This document shows positions 37,501 to 46,454 of a DNA stretch of 64,000 nucleotides, one piece after another. The stretch is from Desmonostoc muscorum LEGE 12446. GTDB lineage: Bacteria; Cyanobacteriota; Cyanobacteriia; Cyanobacteriales; Nostocaceae. The position numbers and the translations under genes are program-made. Each line of letters opens with the position of its first letter. Position 1 is the first letter of the stretch. The stretch is taken from contig NZ_JADEXS020000001.1 in assembly GCF_015207005.2 (NCBI RefSeq), positions 6,471,001-6,535,000 on the forward strand. Direction: 5' to 3'. A model generated the notes under the pieces. The model saw nothing but the letters and a program-made list of their open reading frames with translations. It made no database searches and was not told where the DNA came from.

Positions 37501-38765
37501 AGAGCAAAATTTACAGCAGGTGCAAAGCCACCAGTGGCCTTAGTGTCTCCAAACAGCACTGAAATGTTATTTGAGGAATTGTTTGCCGTTACCAGATCCA
37601 ATTTGCCGTCTTTGTCGAAGTCGGCTACAGCAACGGAATAAGGACTTACCCCCACACTAAAGCTGGTGGCAGGCTTAAAAGTGCCATCACCCTTTCCCAA
37701 AAGCACTGAAACGCTGTTGGAGGACTTGTTTGCCGTTACCAGATCGATATTACCGTCCTTGTCAAAGTCGTCGGTAACGATGGAATAGGGTCTTAATCCT
37801 ACAAGAGGTGCAATGGAAATCCTGGCAGTCTCAGTAGCACTACTGTAGGCGGTAGTGCCACCACCAACGCCGGGATCTACGTGACTAGTGCCACTGGCCT
37901 TGCCGTCTGAGGTATCCCAAGCGCGAAAAGTAATTGCAGCCATTCCGTTGTACCCAGCGTTGGGGACAAAACGGATTTTTTCTGTATCTCTGAGCAATGT
38001 AGCAGAAGTCTGGGATACAGCGAAACTAATCCAGTTGCTACCGCCATCTGTGGAGTATTGCCAAGTACCGTTGGTATTATCTACGGCAATGACCGCAATT
38101 CCTTCTACTGCACCGGTGTCAGCATCACTGATGGGGTTACCACCTGCACCTGTAGCAAGGATGACAGAAATTAAAGTACCTGAGTTATCAGCATCAATTA
38201 CATTTTGGGTAATAGCGGCGAGTTTGGGATTACCAGTGTTGTTGAGTGTTGGCGCTGTGTTGGAGGCTAAAATTGAGGTGTAAGCGTTAGTTACCTCTGG
38301 TGTCAAGGCTAAATCTGACTCAATTTCTCCAATCTTCACTTCTAAATCCCAGTCACCCCCCAATTCGGGATTTCCTGTGATGTCATCAGAAGCTGCCACA
38401 TCTGCGCCTGTAATTTCGCTCAGACGCTGTACAAAAACTCGATCAAAAGATGCCACGTTGCAACCGTAAAGCAGAATGTCGGCATCCTCAGTTAAATAAT
38501 TTCTCCACTGCTGCAATTGATTAGTGTAGGAGTTCAAATTGTTGACATTGAGTAGGGTTGTTCCTAATTGCAAACTTCCGCTACTGCCGTGGGAGATAAT
38601 TTGAACTGATGCGAAGTTGCCATCTTGCAAAGCTTGAGTGATTTGTTCTACTCCATCTGTGGTGGAGTCAAGGATTACTACACTAGTGCCTGGTTGGATA
38701 CCAGCAATCAAGCTTTCGTAGTCAATAACTGCTTGATCAATAAAAATAATATTCTGATTTGGCAT
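34569..38765 (-). CDS. DUF4347 / FG-GAP / Calx-beta / RTX giant secreted protein (paralogue 1)
   Basis: The protein has 1,398 residues. DUF4347 (about 1-170: FIDQAVIDYESLIAGIQPGT ... ILLYGCNVASFD) opens it. Six or more FG-GAP/VCBS repeats of the type VSVLLGKGDGTF, VGDFNKDGKSDLAVAN cover about 310-680. A lamin-tail-like domain starts INEILFDPPGTD.PKEYIELRG. Several Calx-beta domains with TVTEGNSGS and VDESSEPFFVNLTNP follow. RTX nonapeptides (GFAGNDVIVGGLGNDQLYGG) lie near 1288-1325, before a C-terminal domain. It lacks a Sec signal, and the C-terminal RTX region points to type I secretion. It is likely a Ca-binding surface adhesin or sheath protein. GAGGA precedes the ATG. A 1,487-residue paralogue lies just upstream. 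Confidence 0.88.
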   Translation of the reverse strand: MPNQNIIFIDQAVIDYESLIAGIQPGTSVVILDSTTDGVEQITQALQDGNFASVQIISHGSSGSLQLGTTLLNVNNLNSYTNQLQQWRNYLTEDADILLYGCNVASFDRVFVQRLSEITGADVAASDDITGNPELGGDWDLEVKIGEIESDLALTPEVTNAYTSILASNTAPTLNNTGNPKLAAITQNVIDADNSGTLISVILATGAGGNPISDADTGAVEGIAVIAVDNTNGTWQYSTDGGSNWISFAVSQTSATLLRDTEKIRFVPNAGYNGMAAITFRAWDTSDGKASGTSHVDPGVGGGTTAYSSATETARISIAPLVGLRPYSIVTDDFDKDGNIDLVTANKSSNSVSVLLGKGDGTFKPATSFSVGVSPYSVAVADFDKDGKLDLVTANNSSNNISVLFGDTKATGGFAPAVNFALASGSSPISVAVGDFNKDGKSDLVTANNALQNVSVLLGNGIGGFATAKDFKVPSRPTSVTVGDFNKDGKSDLAVTSSYFNNVSILLGKGDGTFNSATSFEVGTNPNFVVVDDFNKDNKLDLAVVNSLSNNVSVLLGDGAGGFGIATHFNVGLNPVSVTVIDFNQDGNSDLAVANADSGTVSVLLGNGTGGFGDATNFNVGTKPYSLTVGDFNKDGKSDLAVANSESRNVSLLFNNPDEPYEPVPPQPILINEILFDPPGTDSPKEYIELRGTPGATLAAGTFLVGIEGDSASNPGAVQNIFNLSGKQFGSNGLLVLLQKGSTYVPNSGANVVTNNGSGTGWGSGASSSIGHTGSTDIESGSVSFLLIQSTTVPPTLSNDIDSNNDGIADGATYSNWIVLDSVSALDGGATDIAYGSIVFRKGSTGGLVTANATVVDTSFVAGYVGRSGNTTGSTALDWVASIVTGTPPNLILGTLTNTSPENFAGQPLNHIGDTNFVPPANIDYAISTATPNVTEGNSGSQIVTFTVSRSGDTSIASTVHYVLDGTATFGTDYNTIKVAGVTSAVSGSVIFAAGETTKAITFNVLGEKVTEVNETINLTLSHPNQLAPVTDPATVTIVNDDNPPTISIANKSGSESIGNLSFTVQLSNASSDVITVDYNTSNDTAIANLDYTPLTGTLTFNPGVTTQTITIPILEDFVDESSEPFFVNLTNPTNASITDNQASGTITDNDIAGITISPTTALVTTEAGGTANFSIQLDTQPTADVTLNLTSSKVSEGTVSVSSVTFTPANWNTPQIITVTGVDDGVADDNILYQIITAKAVSIDTKYNNFNADDVDVVNIKSGNQINSIITGSANNDNPLQGTSSDDLIFGFAGNDVIVGGLGNDQLYGGLGTDNLTGGAGSDIFVLAKNEGRDTIKDFNISEDLIALSGGLSYSGLSITQSGNDALIKVISGNLSIGLLTGITASNLNASHFITLS

Positions 38766-39523
38766 TTCTAATTCCTCAGTAAAATTAATTTGTGTTTTAA
38801 AAGTTTTGTTTTCTGGCAGTTGCGCTCTGATTATTAGAGGGTGTTTGAAAAGCTATATTTATTACCGAAAGTGTCTAATACCCCCCCTTACCCCCCCTTG
38901 TAAATGGGGGGAATAATCTCTTAAAGCCCCCCTTTATAAGGGGGGTTGGGGGGGTAATGTCAGAATTTAATGTGTTATACGACACTTTTCAAACATCCTC
39001 TTAGACCTGGCTTGAAAATACGGAGTAGGGAGTGGGGAGTAGGGATTAGTCGGGCAGCACTAAATATCCGCTTCCTTACCTAAATTGAATCGGTAATTAT
39101 AACGTTTGTTTTGAGGGCAAAAAGGAATATGATAAGTAAGTACAAAATTACGCTAAAAATCCTATATTTTCTACTGTATTATTACTGCGATCGCTCAAAT
39201 ATCCTAAAAATTAAATTTGAGAGTTGAGTTATAAACTTAAATACTTTTAATTTCCATATCTAAATTAGTCAACGTCTTGTCGGATAAACTTTCTAGCAGT
39301 AAAATTCCTACAGTTATAGCAGTTGCCAGCTAGGTTAGGACATAAACTGATAATAAAACCCAGACACCAAAAGACTTTCAAGCCTATTGTCTGTTGCCTA
39401 TTGCCGGTTCCCTACCATAACATTTGTAAAAGCTAATTATGTAATTTTATTAATATAAAAAATTGATAAAGCCAATTGAGCTAAATCAATCGGCTAAAGT
39501 TGCTCTATTGGCGTCTTGCTGTA
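38766..39523. other. spacer between tandem DUF4347 genes
   Basis: It contains a 166-bp inverted-repeat element (38836-39001). The rest is AT-rich with no credible frame. It must hold the promoter of paralogue 1. Confidence 0.65.
38836..39001. mobile_element. MITE-like element with AGAGGxTGTTTGAAAAG ends
   Basis: The 17-bp ends AGAGGGTGTTTGAAAAG (left) and, on the minus strand, AGAGGATGTTTGAAAAG (right) differ at one position. The interior has C- and G-runs (CCCCCCTTAC, GGGGGGTTGGGG) that can pair. No coding capacity. Confidence 0.8.
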
Positions 39524-42500
39524 CTAGTAAGTAATGAAATTGCTAGCGTTTAAAGTTGATGCCGTAATTCCAGTTAACAAAGCAAGATTTTCGTTACCAG
39601 AAGTAACCTTAATCAAGGTATCATTGCCACTCTGAGTAATAGACAAACCTGAGTAGCTTAAACCACCTGATAAAGCAATTAAATCTTCAGTAATATTGAA
39701 GTCTTTGATAGTATCTCTACCCTCACCCTTAGCAAGCACAAAGATATCATTGCCTGCGCCCCCTGTGAGATTATCAGTACCCAAACCGCCATAAATCTGA
39801 TCGTTTCCTCCTCCAGCAACAATAGTGTCATTACCAGCAAAGCCAAAAATCAGATCGTCTGAACTAGTTCCCTGTAAGGAGTTATCATTATTGGATGTAC
39901 CAGTGATAATGCTATTAACTTGATTACCATTTTTAACGTTGATGACATCAACATCGTCAGGGTTGAGATTGTTATATTTGGCATCACTACTAACTGCTGC
40001 ACTAGTAATGATTTGGTAAGCAATGTTGTCATCTGCAACACCATCATCAACACCTGTAACTGTGATGATTTGGGGCGTATTCCAGTTAGCTGCGGTAAAT
40101 GTCACGCTAGAAACTGAAACAGTACCTTCATTCACATTGGAACTACTTAAATTTAAGGTGACATCGGCAGTGGGTTGGCTAGTGAGTTGAATATTGAAGC
40201 TATCAGTGCCACCAGCTTCAGTAGTTATGAGTCCCTTGGTGGCAGAGATGTTTAAACCGGCTGTATCGTCGTTAGTAATCTTACCACTAGCTTGATTATC
40301 GCTAAAACTGGCATTGGTGGGGTTGGTGAGATTAACAAAAAACTGCTCAGTTGATTCGTCAACGAAATCATTGAGAATCGGTATCGTGATTGTTTGAGTG
40401 GTAACTCCAGGGTTGAAAGTGATGGTTCCTGTGAGTGGGGTGTAATCAACGCCAGCGATCGCACTATCATTACTAGTGTTGTAATCAACTGTAATTACGT
40501 CACTGCTGGCACTGGAGAGTTTGACGGTAAAAACTAGATTGCCGCTATCTTCCTTGCCGCTTTTATCTACGATGGAGATGGTGGGTTGGATGTCATCGTT
40601 AACTATGGTAATTGTAGCTGGAGCGATCGCAACTGTTTGGTTAGGGTAACTCAGCTTCAGATTAATGGTTTCGTCAGCTTCAGTGACCTTTTCACCTACA
40701 ACATTTAATGTAATATTCTTTGTTGTTTCCCCAGCGGCGAATTTTAAAATCCCAGATGAACTACCTGTGACACCGGCAACTTTAATACTGTTGTAATCAC
40801 TCTTAAAAGTTGCTGTGCCATCCAGAGCATAATTTACGCTACTAGCAACGCCAGTATCGCCACTACGGGTAACGGTGAAAGTGACAGTTTTGCTACCGCT
40901 ATTACCTTCAGTTACAGTTGGGGTAGCAGTTGAAATGGCGTAATTGATATTAACAGCAGGAGCAAAGTTAGTGCTTCCAATGTGATTTAGCGGTTGAGTA
41001 GCAAAGCTTCCAGGTGATGTGTTAGCAACAGTACCTAATGTCAGATTCGGTGCTGTGCCAGTAATTACACTCGCTACCCAATCCGAGGCGGTTGAACCGA
41101 TGGTATTCCCTGAACGCCCCACATATCCTGCTATAAATGAGGTGTTAACAACTGTGGCATTAGTTGGAACTGAACCACCAGAACCTTTTTTAAATACAAT
41201 CGAGCCGTAGGCTTTGTCTGTAGTTCCCCCATCTAAAACAGAAACTGAATCCAGTACAGTCCAATTTGAGTAACTATCGCCATCAGCAATACCATCGTTA
41301 TTTGAGTCAATATCAGTGGTCAGAATGGGTGCAGTAGTAGCTTGAATCAGAAAAAAACTAACAGACCCACTTTCGATGTCAGTTGTTCCACCAGTGTGAC
41401 GGATTGAACTTGAGGCTCCATTCCCCCATCCCGCTCCACTTCCAGTATTAGTTATTACATTTGCATCAGGGTTGACTGCATAAGTATTGCCTTTTTGCAG
41501 AAGAACCAGCAACCCATTGCTACCAAACTGCTTACCAGACAAATCAAAAATATCCTGAACGATGCCAGGATTAGGGGAGCCGGAATCACCCTCAATGCCA
41601 ACTAAATAAGTTCCAGGTGCTAGACTCCCACCGGGAGTCCCACGCAGTTCAATATATTCTTTCGGGTTATCTGTACTGGGGGGGTCAAACAGAATTTCGT
41701 TAATTAGTGTCGGGATAAAGACATCATCATTAATGATGTCTACTTGGGCTGAACTGGTAGTAATTGTGGAACTTTCCGGCGCAGTTGTGAAATTGGGATT
41801 ACTTAGAGTAACAATAATGTTTTCATCAAGTTCAACTGTATACTCACCCAAAACATCGACTTTAATCGTCTTTGTCGTTTCTCCGGCTGCAAAGTTTAAA
41901 GTCCCCGATGAAGCAGTGCCTCCATTCGTAACCTGAATGTTGTTATAATCACTATTCAAAACTGCTGTACCGCTAAAGGCATAATCCACTGTACTCGCCA
42001 CGCCAATACCACCACTGCGGGTGACGGTAAAGGTAACAGATTGAGTGCCGCTATTACCTTCAGTTAAAGTTGGGGTGGTGGTGGAAATTGCGTATTGAAT
42101 CGCATCGTTAGCAGCAATATTTAGAGTAGTTTCAGTGATTGTCCCAGCAACAGCCCCCGTCAGTGTGCCGAAGTTAAGTACAACCGTTTCGGTATTCTCA
42201 GGTAAATCGTCTGGTTGAATGGTGAAAGTTACTAGTTGAGTTAAATTTGAACCTGCTGCCCCAGCACTAAAAGTAAGACTAGCGGGTGAAAATGTATAAT
42301 CGTTGCCACTGCTAGCAGTGCTACTGTTGTTAATGACAATGGGAACTGTGACATCAGTATCGGGAGTCACGTCTAAAGTAACGGTAATAGTTACCTCAGT
42401 AGCAGTACTACCTTCTGTAGTGTTGTAGGTAGCAGCACCAAAGTTAACTTTTGGGGGTGCAGTAGTATTCAGTGGCACTGAAACGTTATTGGAGCCTGAA

Positions 42501-43987
42501 TTAGCCACTACTAAGTCCAAGTCGTTGTCTTTGTCAAAGTCTCCCACTGCTACAGAAACAGGATTGCTTCCCACCCCAAAATTACTGGTAGTACCAAAAT
42601 CACCACTGCCATTGCCCAAGAGTACTGAAACGTTATTAGAGCCTGAATTAGCCACCGCTAAGTCCAAGTCGTTGTCTTTGTCGAAGTCCCCCACTATCAC
42701 CGAAGTAGGATTGCTTCCCACGGCAAAATTGCTAGCTGTCCCAAAGCTACCAGCCCCATTGCCTAACAACACAGAAACTGTGTCGGAGCCATAGTTAGCC
42801 ACTGCTAAGTCAGAGTTGCCGTCTTTGTTAAAGTCCCCAACTGTGATGGAATAAGGGTTGTTTCCCACGTCAAAATTGCTAGCAGCCGCAAAGCTACCAG
42901 CCCCATTGCCTAACAACACAGAAACTGTGTCGGAGCCATAGTTAGCCACTGCTAAATCAGAGTTGCCGTCTTTGTTGAAATCCCCCACTGTGACAGAATA
43001 AGGATTGTTTCCCACGATGAAACTAGCGGAAACTGTAAAACCACCACTGCCATTGCCCAACAACACTGAAACTCTATCGGAGCCAGAGTTAGCCACTGCT
43101 AAGTCATGGTTGTGGTCTTTATTGAAGTCCCCCACTGTCACAGAATAAGGGTTTTTTCCCAGATTAAAATTTTTGGCAGCCCCAAAACCACCATTACCAT
43201 CACCCAACAATACTGAAACTGCATCGGAGCCATAGTTAACCACTGCCAAGTCGGAGTTACCGTCATTATTGAAGTCTCCGACTGTTACGGAAGCGGGACT
43301 ACTTCCAACACTAAAGCTTGTGGCAGATCCAAAACCACCATTGCCATCACCCAACAACACTGAAACTTTGTCGGAGTCATAGTTAGCCACTGCTAAGTCG
43401 GAGTTTCCATCATTATTGAAGTCCCCCACTGTCACGGAACGGGCATTACTTCCCACATCAAAGTTGCTGGCAGGTGCAAATGATAAGGGTAAAATTGAGC
43501 GGTAAGCCTTGGTTACCTCTGGTGTCAAGGCTAAATGTGACTCAATCGAGCCAACCTTCACTTCTAAATCCCAGTCGCCTCCCAACTCGGCATTACCTGT
43601 GATGTCATCAGAAGCTGCCACATCTGCGCCTGTGATTTGGCTCAACTCTTGCACAAAAATTTGATCAAAAGATGCCACGTTGCAACCATAAAGCAGAATG
43701 TCGGCATCCCCAGTTAAATAATTTTTCCACTGTTGCAACTGATTGCTGTAGGAGTTCAAATTGTTGGCATTGAGTTGGGTTGTTCCTAGTTGCAAACTTC
43801 CGTTACTGCCGTGGGAGATAATCTGAACTGATTGGTATTTGCCACCCTGCAAAGCTTGAGTGATTTGCTCTACCCCATCTTTGTTCGAGTCAAGGATTAC
43901 TACACTAGTCCCTGGTTGAATGCCAGCAATCAAGCTTTCGTAGTCTATGACTGCTTGATCGATAAATACAATATTCTGATTTGGCAT
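39524..43987 (-). CDS. DUF4347 / FG-GAP / Calx-beta / RTX giant secreted protein (paralogue 2)
   Basis: The start is at ATG 43985-43987 (MPNQNIVFIDQAVIDYESL) with AGGA before it, matching paralogue 1. The frame continues two codons to a TTG. The 1,487-residue protein has the same order: DUF4347 (about 1-170), seven FG-GAP-type repeats (VGDFNKDGNSDLAVANYGSD, about 175-510), Calx-beta, the lamin-tail-like INEILFDPPSTDNPKEYIELRG, further Calx-beta domains, and RTX repeats (GFAGNDTIVAGGGNDQIYGG) near 1379-1420. Unlike paralogue 1 it has an extra Calx-beta block before the lamin-tail domain and no region equivalent to residues 170-310 of paralogue 1. The shared N- and C-termini point to a tandem duplication followed by repeat-module shuffling. 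Confidence 0.88.
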   Translation of the reverse strand: MPNQNIVFIDQAVIDYESLIAGIQPGTSVVILDSNKDGVEQITQALQGGKYQSVQIISHGSNGSLQLGTTQLNANNLNSYSNQLQQWKNYLTGDADILLYGCNVASFDQIFVQELSQITGADVAASDDITGNAELGGDWDLEVKVGSIESHLALTPEVTKAYRSILPLSFAPASNFDVGSNARSVTVGDFNNDGNSDLAVANYDSDKVSVLLGDGNGGFGSATSFSVGSSPASVTVGDFNNDGNSDLAVVNYGSDAVSVLLGDGNGGFGAAKNFNLGKNPYSVTVGDFNKDHNHDLAVANSGSDRVSVLLGNGSGGFTVSASFIVGNNPYSVTVGDFNKDGNSDLAVANYGSDTVSVLLGNGAGSFAAASNFDVGNNPYSITVGDFNKDGNSDLAVANYGSDTVSVLLGNGAGSFGTASNFAVGSNPTSVIVGDFDKDNDLDLAVANSGSNNVSVLLGNGSGDFGTTSNFGVGSNPVSVAVGDFDKDNDLDLVVANSGSNNVSVPLNTTAPPKVNFGAATYNTTEGSTATEVTITVTLDVTPDTDVTVPIVINNSSTASSGNDYTFSPASLTFSAGAAGSNLTQLVTFTIQPDDLPENTETVVLNFGTLTGAVAGTITETTLNIAANDAIQYAISTTTPTLTEGNSGTQSVTFTVTRSGGIGVASTVDYAFSGTAVLNSDYNNIQVTNGGTASSGTLNFAAGETTKTIKVDVLGEYTVELDENIIVTLSNPNFTTAPESSTITTSSAQVDIINDDVFIPTLINEILFDPPSTDNPKEYIELRGTPGGSLAPGTYLVGIEGDSGSPNPGIVQDIFDLSGKQFGSNGLLVLLQKGNTYAVNPDANVITNTGSGAGWGNGASSSIRHTGGTTDIESGSVSFFLIQATTAPILTTDIDSNNDGIADGDSYSNWTVLDSVSVLDGGTTDKAYGSIVFKKGSGGSVPTNATVVNTSFIAGYVGRSGNTIGSTASDWVASVITGTAPNLTLGTVANTSPGSFATQPLNHIGSTNFAPAVNINYAISTATPTVTEGNSGSKTVTFTVTRSGDTGVASSVNYALDGTATFKSDYNSIKVAGVTGSSSGILKFAAGETTKNITLNVVGEKVTEADETINLKLSYPNQTVAIAPATITIVNDDIQPTISIVDKSGKEDSGNLVFTVKLSSASSDVITVDYNTSNDSAIAGVDYTPLTGTITFNPGVTTQTITIPILNDFVDESTEQFFVNLTNPTNASFSDNQASGKITNDDTAGLNISATKGLITTEAGGTDSFNIQLTSQPTADVTLNLSSSNVNEGTVSVSSVTFTAANWNTPQIITVTGVDDGVADDNIAYQIITSAAVSSDAKYNNLNPDDVDVINVKNGNQVNSIITGTSNNDNSLQGTSSDDLIFGFAGNDTIVAGGGNDQIYGGLGTDNLTGGAGNDIFVLAKGEGRDTIKDFNITEDLIALSGGLSYSGLSITQSGNDTLIKVTSGNENLALLTGITASTLNASNFITY

Positions 43988-44523
43988 TTGCAATTCCTGT
44001 GTAAAATTAGGCTGGGATTTAGAAATTTATTTTTCCGACAGTTGACCCTGATTATTGGCCAATCAAACTGGGCAACTCGTGATTGTTGACATAAATCTAA
44101 AGTGTTATTTACACACAGCTATAGCGTTTCTCCACAAGCGTGAGGTACACCTGTAAGGGCACGGCAGTACCGTGCCCCTACAACTTGCGATATGATGTTG
44201 TACTGCATCTGGGGAAACACTATAAACAGAAAGCGCATGTCTAAACATTCGCTTCCGTATCTAAATGAAATCGGTAATTATAGCCTTTTTTATTGAGGTG
44301 AAAGAGAAAAAATAATCTGATAAGTAAGTACAAAATTATGCTAAAAGCATCACAATTACTACAGTATTATTACTGTAATAACTAAGATTTGCTCAAAATG
44401 GTATTAATGTATTAAAAGTAAAAGGCTTGGCTGTCATCATTTCTGATTGTGGCAATGCCTCGATTATCTGCGATCGCCACATTCGTCGTGACTGACCAAT
44501 CTCAAGACACAATTTAGATGTTT
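43988..44523. other. intergenic region with a MITE-like copy
   Basis: No gene. It contains the 105-bp element at 44120-44224. The remaining sequence is AT-rich, with a HIP1-like site near 44470. Confidence 0.6.
44120..44224. mobile_element. small MITE-like element, copy B
   Basis: The ends TATAGCGTTTCTCCA and, on the minus strand, TATAGTGTTTCCCCA are inverted repeats. The interior GGCACGGCAGTACCGTGCC and CTTGCGATATGATGTTGTACTG match copy A at 27772-27882. Confidence 0.78.
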
Positions 44524-45201
44524 TCACTGTTTTATTAATAATTCTGGCGCTACCAATCCTTTTTGGATAGCTAAGACTGCGGCTTGAGTGCGATCGCGTA
44601 CTTCTAGTTTCTGCAATATTGCATGGACATGAACCCGCACTGTACCAGGGGCTATGTAGAGAATTTCAGCAATTTCTTGATTGCTTTTGCCAGCTGCTAC
44701 TAGTGCTAAAATTTCTTGTTCGCGTTTTGTTAAGGGATTTTCTAAGGTTTCGTCAGTTTTTGTGGCTGGAACCGTCATAGAATTACCCTCAAAAGCTGCC
44801 CTAATTTCTGTTGTTGCCGTTTGATCCCACCAAGAAGCCCCTGCTGCAACCGATCGCACTGCTAATATCAGAGACTCAGCGGCAATACCTTTGAGGCAGT
44901 AACCCTGTGCCCCAGCAGCAATTAACCGTGAAATCAGAGGTTTTTCGGAACGAGACGTTAAAACGAGAATTGGTAAAGTTGGGTGCTTCTGCTTGATTTG
45001 ACGGCAAGCCTCAATCCCGCCAATTCCGGGTAGACCGATATCCAGCAAAACCAAATCCAAAGGATAACGATTGGCTAATTCTACAGCTTGTTCTCCATCT
45101 TCTGCCTCTGCAACAATTTCCAAACTAGTCTCTTGTTGCAACCGCATCCGCAGACCAAGCCGAAATAATTCATCATCTTCAACGAGTAAGATTTTAGTCA
45201 T
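44524..45201 (-). CDS. NarL/FixJ-family response regulator
   Basis: This 225-residue protein has a receiver domain (about 1-120: KILLVEDDELFRLGLRMRL, phospho-acceptor Asp in LVLLDIGLPG, Thr/Ser in VLTSRS, Lys in GYCLKG). A linker leads to a LuxR-type helix-turn-helix (about 155-215: LTKREQEILALVAAGKSNQEIAEILYIAPGTVRVHVHAILQKLEV). It should bind DNA when phosphorylated. The histidine kinase gene lies just upstream on the same strand, 155 bases away across a repeat-filled spacer, so the two are a likely two-component pair. The target genes are unknown. Confidence 0.93.
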   Translation of the reverse strand: MTKILLVEDDELFRLGLRMRLQQETSLEIVAEAEDGEQAVELANRYPLDLVLLDIGLPGIGGIEACRQIKQKHPTLPILVLTSRSEKPLISRLIAAGAQGYCLKGIAAESLILAVRSVAAGASWWDQTATTEIRAAFEGNSMTVPATKTDETLENPLTKREQEILALVAAGKSNQEIAEILYIAPGTVRVHVHAILQKLEVRDRTQAAVLAIQKGLVAPELLIKQ

Positions 45202-45356
45202 TGGTCATGGGGCATGGGGGCATGGGGCATTGGGCATTGGGCAAACAGGAAGTGTGGGGAGTGTGGGGAGTGTGGGGGGAAAGATTTCTTCCCCATCGTC
45301 CCACACCGGACACACCTCCCTCATCTCCCTCATCTCCCTCATCTCCCTCATCTCCC
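45202..45356. repeat. G-rich/C-rich repeat spacer within a two-component operon
   Basis: GGGGCAT and GTGTGGGGA units are followed by CTCATCTCC units (five in a row near 45318-45358). Open frames on both strands here are artefacts of the repeats. The block reaches the stop codon of the kinase gene. Confidence 0.85.
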
Positions 45357-46454
45357 TCAACTCCCCGGTGGTGGACAAGCAGGAAGTCGGAAACCAAACA
45401 CAGCGCCTCGTGGTGAACGATTCTCTGCCCAAATTGTACCTCCATGAGCTGTAATTATTTGCCTGGTTAAATAAAGTCCTAGTCCCGATCCTGAAACATG
45501 GCGATCGCTATGTCCTTGATAAAACCTCTCAAATAAGTGGGGTAACTCTTCTTCGGTAAAGCCTGAACCAGTATCAAGTATTTTTACAACTTGCTCGCTA
45601 GAGTAACTTTCAAGTACTACTTCCACTTTACCGCCACGGGGAGTATGGTTAATGCCATTACTCAAAAGATTGGTGAAAACTCGCCCCAGTTGCAATGAAT
45701 CACCATTTACCCAAAGAAAGCTGCGAAAATCGGATTCGCCATAATGCAGAGAAATATAAACCTGACGTGTTTTTGCTAGTTCCATCAGGGTGGCTATTAC
45801 CTCTTCTGCCACAGTTGCTAAGTTAATAGGCGATCTCTGTAGTTTCAGCCCTTCGGCATCATTGCGGTAGACATCTAAAAGAGTTTGGACTAATTGCAGT
45901 GTACTGCGATGACTACGAGCCATTGTTTGCAAAACTTTTGCTTGCATGGGCGTGACTTGACCAAATTGCTCATTTTGAAAATATTGCAGGGTTTCAATTG
46001 CTCCAAGTAGGGGAGTTTTCAAGTCATGAGTCAGGGTAGAAATAAAATCTTCACGCATTCCAGCTAGTTGTTCTTGAGAGCGTAATTTTGCTTGAGTATG
46101 AGCGATCGCTTCTTCATTACGGCGGTTACGTTCGCTTAAAGTCGCAGTTACCACTAACGCCAATACTGCAATTAATCTATTTGCCAAGGTTGGAAGATTA
46201 ATTATTTCTCTTCCTGGGATAAACAAATTTAATAATGTTAATCCTGTAGCGGCAAGAGTGACCCCGAATACTGCTCGCCGATTCAATCGAGAATCTGCTA
46301 ATAAAATGGTCGCTGTGTAGAGGTAGCCAAATACGTACTCAGGCGGTGTCATGTATTCTAAGACTATCACTATGATAAAGGCGATCGTTATTAGCAAATA
46401 TGTCTCACCACGCTCTCTCAGTGCTTTTTTGATAGCCAATAATTGACTTAACAT
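45357..46454 (-). CDS. membrane-bound sensor histidine kinase
   Basis: This 365-residue protein begins with about four membrane helices (residues about 15-105: YLLITIAFIIVIVLEYMTPPEYVFGYLYTATILLAD, LIAVLALVVTATLSERNRR). This resembles a MASE-like integral membrane sensor without a large periplasmic loop. A HisKA domain follows (H-box FISTLTHDLKTPLLGAIE) and then a HATPase with N-box FTNLLSNGINHTP, G1 DTGSGF and G2 GSGLGLYL. It probably phosphorylates the NarL-type regulator encoded next. The last residues (FRLPACPPPGS) come from the border of the adjacent CTCATCTCC repeats, so the original 3' end may have been altered. Confidence 0.9.
   Translation of the reverse strand: MLSQLLAIKKALRERGETYLLITIAFIIVIVLEYMTPPEYVFGYLYTATILLADSRLNRRAVFGVTLAATGLTLLNLFIPGREIINLPTLANRLIAVLALVVTATLSERNRRNEEAIAHTQAKLRSQEQLAGMREDFISTLTHDLKTPLLGAIETLQYFQNEQFGQVTPMQAKVLQTMARSHRSTLQLVQTLLDVYRNDAEGLKLQRSPINLATVAEEVIATLMELAKTRQVYISLHYGESDFRSFLWVNGDSLQLGRVFTNLLSNGINHTPRGGKVEVVLESYSSEQVVKILDTGSGFTEEELPHLFERFYQGHSDRHVSGSGLGLYLTRQIITAHGGTIWAENRSPRGAVFGFRLPACPPPGS

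Noticed and set aside
45194..45454. Several open frames on both strands over the repeat spacer
   Set aside because: They translate tandem repeats (for example EMREMREMRE, GDEGDEGDE) and are not genes.
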